A DNA stretch of 64,000 nucleotides from Bacteroidota bacterium (GTDB lineage Bacteria > Bacteroidota > Rhodothermia > Rhodothermales > Rubricoccaceae). The notes below the pieces were generated by a model. The model was not told the origin of the DNA and ran no database searches. It was given only the letters and a program-made list of their open reading frames with translations. Below are positions 58,693 to 64,000 of this stretch, piece after piece (the stretch's first letter is position 1; the number at the start of each line of letters is the position of its first letter). The stretch spans positions 1-64,000 of the forward strand of contig JBCBNX010000008.1 in the NCBI GenBank assembly GCA_039821555.1. Direction: 5' to 3'. Both the position numbers and the translations under genes were made by a program.

Positions 58693-58756
58693 CAAGTAGC
58701 AAGGAAGAGGGCAAGCGACTGCTTCTTGTCACTTGACACGTGTCACTTGCTACTTG
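58693..58756. repeat. Inverted repeat spanning the ccoN-ccoO junction
   Basis: CAAGTAGCAAG (58693-58703) and CTTGCTACTTG (58746-58756) are perfect reverse complements, 42 bases apart, with TGTCACTTG also duplicated in direct orientation near 58727 and 58741. The right arm is read as the last codons of ccoN (SSK and stop), so the repeat sets the C terminus of that protein. It may act as an attenuator between the genes. Confidence 0.6.
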
Positions 58757-60410
58757 TAGCCGCAGGCTGCCGCCGCGCCAGCGGAAACAGCGTCGGGGCG
58801 TCGCGTTGGGGGCCGCCCTTGCGGATGTTCTCGAAGACGAGGTAGGCGAAGATGATGTGGCCGATCGTCATCAGCGTGCCCGACACCGAGCGGATGAGGA
58901 GCCACAGCTTGGTCGACTCGACTACGGCGAGGAACGGGACGTTGGGGTTGAGCATCGCTAGACCTTGGATGACGCCGCCTACGGTGAGCGCGACCACGTA
59001 GGCGCCGATGCCCATGCCGACGAGCCAGAAGTGCGCGGCGATGAGCTTCGAGGAGCGCCACTCCCAGCCTGTCAGGCGCGGGAGGATGTAGTAGAGCGCC
59101 CCGAACATGATCATCGTCGCGAAGGCGTAGACGCCGAGGTGCGAGTGCGCGATCGTGTAGTGCGTGAAGTGCGTCACCTCCTGCCAGCCACGCAGCGACT
59201 GCAGCGAGCCTTGGATCGAAACCGACGTGTAGCTCATCGCGCCGAAGACGACGAAGCGCAGCGTCGGGCTCGCCATCACGCGCCGAAAGCGCCCCACGAT
59301 GGTCATGTGGTGGTTGAGCGCCACCACCACCACCGGAATGATCATCATCACGCTGAAGACGATGCCCGTCGTGACGACCCACTGCGGCGGCGGCCCGCCG
59401 ACGAGGTGGTGCGCCCCCGCCCAGTTGTAGAACAGCGCGAGCGTCCAGAAGCCGATGATCGAGAGGTGGTAGCTGTAGACCGGCCGCCCCGTCACCTTGG
59501 GAATGAAGTAGTACGCCGCCGCGAGCGCAGCGGGCGTGAGCCACAGCCCGAGGATGTTGTGCGCGAACCACCAGTTGGCTGTCGCGTGCGGCACGCCCGA
59601 ATAGACCGGCAGCAGGAAGGTGACGAGCAGGATCGGCGTCCACAGTAGCGACGCCCCGATATACCAGATCGACACGTAGAGGTGCTGCACGCGCCGGCGC
59701 GCCAGCGTCCGGAAGAGCGCGACGTTGTTGAGCAGGAAGCCTGCGATGATGATCAGGTAGGCGACGACAGGGAACTCGACCCACTCGATCGAGCGCGCGA
59801 AGCCCGCAAGCAGCCCGATGGTCCCGATCACCATGCCGACGTTCCACAGCACGCACCCGACGAGCATGAGCCCACCGTTTCGCAACGGCGTCTTGAGCAG
59901 ACGGCACCACAGCCACGTCCCCACCCCGATGCCGACCATCGAGAGCCAGCCGAAGATGACCGTCTGGAGGTGCGCCGGACGCAGCCGCCCGAACGTCAGC
60001 CACGCGTCTTCGACGAGCCAGTCGGGGAAGTTGAACTTGAACGACGCCAGCAGCGCGAAAATCGACCCGACGAGCAGCCAGAACACGGCCGAACCGACGT
60101 AGGCCAGCACCGGCCACTTCACCGAGCGGTCCACGTCGGAGCGCCAGCCGGGCGGCGGCTCCGGGTAGGTCGAAGGCCCGAACGCAGAACGGCGTGGCAC
60201 CCCGCCACCATCCCCGCCGGGTGGCGGCACCGTCGCGAACGTCTGGTCCTGCGGCTGCCCGACCGGCTCGTCCTCGTCGAAGATGACGTAGGCCCCCGCC
60301 TTCACGTTGCGGTATTGCCCCCGCTTGTCCGACCACATCAGGATGAACACCGAAACCGCCATCCCGATCAGGAGGACCATCACGATGATGATGAGCGAGG
60401 AATAGACCAT
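58743..60410 (-). CDS. ccoN: CcoS-CcoN fusion: cbb3 oxidase catalytic subunit with N-terminal assembly domain
   Basis: A 555-residue protein in one reading frame. Residues 1-50 (helix VYSSLIIIVMVLLIGM, then DKRGQY and VIFDEDEP) match CcoS, the small cbb3 assembly factor (F-x-W-x-x-x-x-GQ-Y ... ILFDDD). A Pro/Gly-rich linker (about 52-90) leads to a CcoN core of about 12 helices with the haem and CuB ligands: RPAHLQTVIFGW, WWFAHNILGLW, WAGAHHL, NHHMTIVG and HYTIAHSHLGVYAF. CcoN reduces O2 to water at low oxygen and pumps protons. CcoS is normally a separate gene. Start ATG 60410. Confidence 0.88.
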   Translation of the reverse strand: MVYSSLIIIVMVLLIGMAVSVFILMWSDKRGQYRNVKAGAYVIFDEDEPVGQPQDQTFATVPPPGGDGGGVPRRSAFGPSTYPEPPPGWRSDVDRSVKWPVLAYVGSAVFWLLVGSIFALLASFKFNFPDWLVEDAWLTFGRLRPAHLQTVIFGWLSMVGIGVGTWLWCRLLKTPLRNGGLMLVGCVLWNVGMVIGTIGLLAGFARSIEWVEFPVVAYLIIIAGFLLNNVALFRTLARRRVQHLYVSIWYIGASLLWTPILLVTFLLPVYSGVPHATANWWFAHNILGLWLTPAALAAAYYFIPKVTGRPVYSYHLSIIGFWTLALFYNWAGAHHLVGGPPPQWVVTTGIVFSVMMIIPVVVVALNHHMTIVGRFRRVMASPTLRFVVFGAMSYTSVSIQGSLQSLRGWQEVTHFTHYTIAHSHLGVYAFATMIMFGALYYILPRLTGWEWRSSKLIAAHFWLVGMGIGAYVVALTVGGVIQGLAMLNPNVPFLAVVESTKLWLLIRSVSGTLMTIGHIIFAYLVFENIRKGGPQRDAPTLFPLARRQPAATSSK

Positions 60411-60482
60411 GCAGGAATTCGAGGCAGAAAGGGAGATGGTCGCCCGACCTCGGACGAGCGCCCGAGAGGTCAACCAGGCATG

Positions 60483-60689
60483 CTATGTGACTGCCGGACG
60501 GGTCCACACGATGACGCTGGAGGCGTCTTCTTCAGGCAGAGCGTTGCGCTCAGCGCGCTCGCGGAGCACGCCAAAGGCGAGCACGGTCGTCCAGACCGCA
60601 ATGCCGATGAACACGGCCAGGATCACGCTCGTGACGAAGACCTCGACGTTGCGCTGGCCCTGCGAGGACGACTGCGCGGGAGAAGACAT
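60483..60689 (-). CDS. Small membrane protein at the start of the cbb3 operon
   Basis: A 68-residue protein with a Gln/Ser-rich N terminus, one membrane helix (about 17-42, EVFVTSVILAVFIGIAVWTTVLAF), and an acidic tail (RAERNALPEEDASS). It precedes CcoN by 72 bases and is on the same strand, so it should belong to the operon. Size and topology recall CcoQ/CcoH-like small subunits, but there is no conserved motif. Unknown partner of the oxidase. Confidence 0.55.
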   Translation of the reverse strand: MSSPAQSSSQGQRNVEVFVTSVILAVFIGIAVWTTVLAFGVLRERAERNALPEEDASSVIVWTRPAVT

Positions 60690-60871
60690 GACGGGGAAGG
60701 GCGCGAAGCACCCCTGAGCATGGGGTACTTCAGAGAAAGAAGTGGGCGACGTGCACGCACAACATACGGTGTCTGCCGCGCCGGTTCGATAGCCGAGCCG
60801 TCAGGATGGTTCCCATGATTCTCACATAGCCTGATCGAGTCAGATGTGCCCGAAGGACCGCCCGCGGATGC

Positions 60872-61831
60872 TCAGAACCCCGCTTCATACGTGCGCGGCA
60901 GGCTCGCGTCGGTGAGCACGACGAAGTCACCAAGGCCAGCATGCGCTTCAGGGTCGAAGGCGTCTAGATCGCCGGCGGGCACCATCGTCACGATGAGCAC
61001 GCGGTCGTCAGGGCGGAGCCGGGCCAGGTGCTCAGGGATGCCGAGGCCGCCCTCGCTGTGGAACGAGCCCGTGACGTGCAGCACCACCGCGTCCGGCTGT
61101 GCCGCACGGTGTTGGGCAATGGCGTCGGCCATGCCAACATCGCGGAGGTTCTGCGCAGCCAGCATCCCATCGAGGCTCGGCATGCCGGAGCTCTGCGCTG
61201 TATGGGAACTCGCCGCGGAGCTGTCAGCGCTCGAACCGCCGCCGTGCCCCATCATGCTCCCCATGAGCGCGAGAAACTTGTCGGCGAGGGCTTTCGAGGC
61301 TGGGACCACTGGCGTTGGTAGGAAGGCCCGCGCCTGGAGCGGTAGCTGAGCCAGCGCCCCCACGCCGCGCTGGCTCACCAGCCGGACGTAGCGCGCGGGT
61401 GCGTTCGCGGCGAGCACGGGCTGTCCGTTCGCCCTGGCATGCTCCACGAGCAGGCGATAATCAGAATCGTAGTTCGACCATGGCCGTGCCGCCGCTAGGA
61501 AATCCCGCTCGCGGATGAGCCCCGCCAGGTACTCGTCAAGGACCAGTTGCACGTCCTGCTCGAACATCTCCAGCGACAGCGCGACGGGACGCTCACCCTC
61601 AGTCGTTGCGCGGAGCAGGTCGAGTTGCAGCGCATGCGCCACGGGGTCGTTGTGCTGCTCGCCGAGGAAGACCACGTCGGCGCCGACGAACGCTGCGGTG
61701 AGACTGTCGAAGCTAGCAGGCCCCCCGTCGGCCGTGTAGATGCGAAAGGTCGATGGTTCAGCAGCTTCGGGTATCTGGGCGAGGGCAGGCACGGCGGCGA
61801 GGGCGAACGCAAGGACGAGGAGGGAGCGCAT
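60872..61831 (-). CDS. ChaN-like haem-binding/iron-regulated lipid-surface protein
   Basis: A 319-residue exported protein: signal peptide (about 1-19, ending ALAQ), then the ChaN domain (DUF399-type) with VVFLGEQHNDPVAHALQLDLL (about 45-65), ALSLEMFEQDVQLVLDEYLAGLI, PWSNYDSDYRLLVEHARANG and VVLHVTGSFHSEGG. Relatives (ChaN, PhuW) bind haem in iron-limited cells. No lipobox Cys is seen after the signal peptide, so it may be periplasmic rather than lipid-anchored. Downstream of the cbb3 operon promoter region, transcribed as a separate unit. Confidence 0.82.
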   Translation of the reverse strand: MRSLLVLAFALAAVPALAQIPEAAEPSTFRIYTADGGPASFDSLTAAFVGADVVFLGEQHNDPVAHALQLDLLRATTEGERPVALSLEMFEQDVQLVLDEYLAGLIRERDFLAAARPWSNYDSDYRLLVEHARANGQPVLAANAPARYVRLVSQRGVGALAQLPLQARAFLPTPVVPASKALADKFLALMGSMMGHGGGSSADSSAASSHTAQSSGMPSLDGMLAAQNLRDVGMADAIAQHRAAQPDAVVLHVTGSFHSEGGLGIPEHLARLRPDDRVLIVTMVPAGDLDAFDPEAHAGLGDFVVLTDASLPRTYEAGF

Positions 61832-61964
61832 AGCGAGGCGATGTGTAGGAAGAGCACCAGCAAGCTACGTGCAGGGCAGAACCGCTGCCCTGGGCACGAC
61901 GTCCCGTAGGTGCTCCGTTCTCGGACCGCCCACCCGCTCGTCCACCGACGCCTATCGCCTCGCC

Positions 61965-63293
61965 ATGCGCCGCCTCGCACTCCTCCCCCTGCTCTTCTCG
62001 CTCGTCCTCGCTACTGCAGCCCAGGCCCAGCCCCTCCCCACTGCGACGCTTGAGGGGCGCGTCACCGACCGAGACCGGGAGCCGATCCCCGGCGCAAGCG
62101 TCTTCCTCGCGCAGACGCAGCGCGGCACCATCACCGACCGCGACGGCCGCTACCGGCTCACGCGCGTCCCGCTCGGCGCCCACCGCCTTGTCGCCTCCAG
62201 CGCGGGCTTTGAGACGGCCACGGAAGACCTGGTCCTCCGTCGCGAAGGCCGAACCCAGACCGTCAACTTCCGGCTGCGCGGCCTCGAACTCGGCGAGGTC
62301 GTCGTGGAAGCGGAGCGCGACGAGAAGTGGCAGGAGCGCTACGAGCGCTTCGAGCGCCGCTTCGTCGGGGAGACAGCCAACGCCGCCGAGACGGAGATCC
62401 TGAACCCGTTCGTCCTCGACTTCGAGCAGCGACTCACGACCCTAACGGCCACAGCCCGCGAGCCCCTCGTGATCGAAAACCGCGCACTCGGCTACCGGGT
62501 CTACTACAGCCTCACGGCTTTCGAGGCCGAGCCCAACCGCAACTTCTTCACCGGCGAGCCGCTCTTCGAAGAGCTCGAACCGGCCGACGACGCTGAGGCT
62601 ATCCGCTGGGCCGCCAACCGACGCAAGGCCTACCTCGGATCGCCGCGTCACTTCCTGCGCAGCCTCGTGGCAAGCATCGCCAACGAGCAACCGGAGCAGG
62701 TCGACGAGACGGGCTATAGCCTCTACATCGTGCCCAACCAGGGCGGTCCCGGCGGGGCCTTCGGTAGCCCGTTTGGCGGGCGCCGCGGCGGCCGGGCGGA
62801 GCGGGTCGAGGTCACGCCGAGCGACCTCTTGGAGGAAACGCGTCGCGAGGGCGAGTACAAGCTCTCGTTCGTGGGGCTGATGGAGGTGATCTACCGGAAC
62901 GAGCCCGAGGCCCCCGGCTTCCTGCAACGCGAGTGGGCGCGCGAGCAGCGCGGCCTGCGCGACGTGCAGACCTCGCAGTTTCGCTTCCCGATCCCCAACG
63001 ACCGAGCGATGCTCGACCGCTTCGGCCGCGAGCTAGATCCGCGCTCGATCACGCTCTCGGGCTACATGGCCTATGAGCGCTTCGCGGAGGACCTCCCCCG
63101 CGAGTATGGCCTCGCCGAGAGCGGCTTACCCGGCGCCGAGGAAGCGGCCCAACTTTTCGAAGAGCAGCGACTCGAAGCGCAGCGGGAGCGGGCTGCCCGC
63201 GAGGCTGAAGCCGCCCCGACCGACTCTCCTGAAGCCTCGATGGAGGGCGATGGGATAGACGAGGCAACCGAGGACAACGCGGAGGGCGAGTAG
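61965..63293 (+). CDS. Secreted protein with carboxypeptidase-regulatory-like domain
   Basis: A 442-residue exported protein: signal peptide (about 1-23, ending AQAQ), a TonB-receptor-like regulatory domain (LEGRVTDRDREPIPGASVFL, TDRDGRYRLTRVPLGAHRLV, about 25-110), a unique central region with charged and aromatic stretches, a Gly/Arg-rich spot (GGPGGAFGSPFGGRRGGR), and an acidic C terminus. No barrel and no catalytic motif. Close to DUF5686-type proteins only in the first domain. Alone; divergent from ChaN. Confidence 0.68.
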   Translation: MRRLALLPLLFSLVLATAAQAQPLPTATLEGRVTDRDREPIPGASVFLAQTQRGTITDRDGRYRLTRVPLGAHRLVASSAGFETATEDLVLRREGRTQTVNFRLRGLELGEVVVEAERDEKWQERYERFERRFVGETANAAETEILNPFVLDFEQRLTTLTATAREPLVIENRALGYRVYYSLTAFEAEPNRNFFTGEPLFEELEPADDAEAIRWAANRRKAYLGSPRHFLRSLVASIANEQPEQVDETGYSLYIVPNQGGPGGAFGSPFGGRRGGRAERVEVTPSDLLEETRREGEYKLSFVGLMEVIYRNEPEAPGFLQREWAREQRGLRDVQTSQFRFPIPNDRAMLDRFGRELDPRSITLSGYMAYERFAEDLPREYGLAESGLPGAEEAAQLFEEQRLEAQRERAAREAEAAPTDSPEASMEGDGIDEATEDNAEGE

Positions 63294-63313
63294 ACGCAGC
63301 TCCTCGCCCCGCC

Positions 63314-63607
63314 TCAGCCATTCAGCAGGGCGTTGATCTCAGCGTAACCCGGCTTCTTTGGCTCACACGCGTCTTCGTCCCAGTCGGCCTCTGCCATGCC
63401 TGTAGCGGCCTCGCGGGCGATCTCATTGCCTACGTCGGGGTCGGCACCTGCTGCGAGTAGTCGTTGGACGACGTCTGGGTTCGCCCCATAGACGGCGGCT
63501 ACAAGCGACGTTGCCCCGTACACATTCACTGCAGCCAGGTCGGCCCCAGCATCAAAGAGGACTGCCACGACCGCGTCCTGCCCCGCTTCGGTGGCATTGT
63601 GTAGCGG
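63314..63607 (-). pseudogene. Ankyrin-repeat remnant without a proper start
   Basis: The frame contains ankyrin repeats: PLHNATEAGQDAVVAVLFDAGADLAAVN and TSLVAAVYGANPDVVQRLLAAGADPDVGN, then a divergent tail. Only GTG at 63568 can start it, and that lies in the middle of the first repeat; the frame is open upstream to about 63688 but has no ATG, GTG or TTG before that GTG. So the 5' end is lost or recombined next to ndk. It follows ndk by about 40 bases. Confidence 0.5.
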
Positions 63608-63645
63608 CCTCGTCGGTGTCGAGTCGGTTGCTGTGAGCCAGCAGC

Positions 63646-64000
63646 TTACGCGTCGATCACGTCGGCGCCGTTCGAGACGATCGCGCTCTCAGCGAAGAAG
63701 TAGCGGCCCTCCTTGATGCCGTTTGCAGCCGAGTCGGAACCGTGCACGGCGTTCTCGCCGATGGAGGTGGCGAACCGTTTGCGGATGGTACCCTCGGCGG
63801 CTTCGGCGGGGTTGGTCGCGCCGATGACCTCGCGCCATTTCGCCACGGCATCGTCGCGCTCCAGCACGAGCGGGACGCACGGGGCGCTCGACATGAACGT
63901 GGTCAGCTCCTCGAAGAACGGTCGCCCGTCGTGGACGGCGTAGAAGCCCTCGGCCTCACGCTTCGTGAGGTGGACGAGCTTCATCGCGCGAACGGCGAAG
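63646..64000 (-). CDS. ndk: Nucleoside diphosphate kinase, N-terminus beyond window
   Basis: The visible 117 residues ([23 protein letters not shown] at the first part, then [75 protein letters not shown]) match Ndk, with the catalytic His in NAVHGSDS. It equilibrates NTP pools. The N-terminal 35 or so residues, including the usual TLxIIKPDAV, are outside the window, so the start is not seen. Confidence 0.92.
   Translation of the reverse strand, partial: FAVRAMKLVHLTKREAEGFYAVHDGRPFFEELTTFMSSAPCVPLVLERDDAVAKWREVIGATNPAEAAEGTIRKRFATSIGENAVHGSDSAANGIKEGRYFFAESAIVSNGADVIDA

Noticed and set aside
59682..60818. A 378-residue plus-strand frame opposite to ccoN
   Set aside because: Antisense to ccoN with its conserved His ligands; no independent features.

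Overview
The window is a GC-rich bacterial chromosome segment, most likely from a member of the Rhodothermota (the Salinibacter/Rhodothermus/Rubricoccus side of the Bacteroidetes group). The support is internal: SusC-like TonB receptors with an N-terminal carboxypeptidase-regulatory domain, secreted FG-GAP proteins with a type IX secretion (T9SS) C-terminal sorting domain, a Bacteroidetes-type promoter (TTG / TAnnTTTG) before a tRNA gene, and cbb3 oxidase genes. No rRNA gene or species marker is present, so the assignment is inference.

Layout. 1-3600: mobile-element debris, with the end of an IS5-family element, a truncated HUH-type replication protein with a strong palindrome upstream, a RadC-like JAB protein, a DUF6166 protein and about 0.8 kb without genes. 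3640-5133: hemA (glutamyl-tRNA reductase) with an unusual Cys-rich tail. 5170-23546: a minus-strand iron (siderophore or haem) uptake region. It holds two PepSY membrane proteins, DUF3325- and DUF3649-like membrane proteins, two TonB receptors, two paralogous T9SS-exported FG-GAP proteins, two small paired-Cys proteins, a leucine-carboxyl-methyltransferase-like enzyme, an M28 peptidase and an MFS exporter. Two copies of the palindrome TTTAGA-N5-TCTAAA sit before the two main transcription units and are likely DtxR-family metal-repressor operators. 23634-24967: tyrosine integrase, terminator, tRNA-Thr(CGU) and its promoter.

25287-36251: housekeeping and accessory genes: MscS channel, lipoproteins, an mnmD pseudogene with two in-frame amber codons, AI-2E-family permease, esterase, tandem-Usp protein, dicarboxylate symporter, and a fusion of a phytol-kinase-like (VTE5) domain with a DUF92 (VTE6-like) domain. 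36379-49885: an extracellular glycan cluster with an SGNH-like protein and MBOAT acyltransferase, five glycosyltransferases, an O-antigen-ligase/polymerase-like protein, one clear and one doubtful sulfotransferase, and a methyltransferase; the product may be a sulfated or acylated exopolysaccharide. 50154-54893: outer-membrane-type proteins, a metallo-beta-lactamase-fold hydrolase, an orphan ExbD-like protein and pgi. 54916-60689: a cbb3 oxidase operon in which CcoS is fused to the N terminus of CcoN, followed by CcoO, a mono-haem CcoP-like cytochrome and a CcoI-like copper P-type ATPase. 60872-64000: ChaN-like haem-binding protein, a secreted protein with a regulatory-like domain, an ankyrin remnant and the start-truncated ndk.

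The genes recur around iron and haem: acquisition (5.1-23.5 kb), haem synthesis (hemA), haem/iron handling (ChaN) and haem-copper respiration (cbb3). Palindromic REP-like repeats and short tandem duplications occur near several gene ends. The strongest leads for new biology are the FG-GAP/TonB pair under the shared operator, the VTE5-VTE6 fusion, the CcoS-CcoN fusion, and the HUH replication gene with its palindrome.
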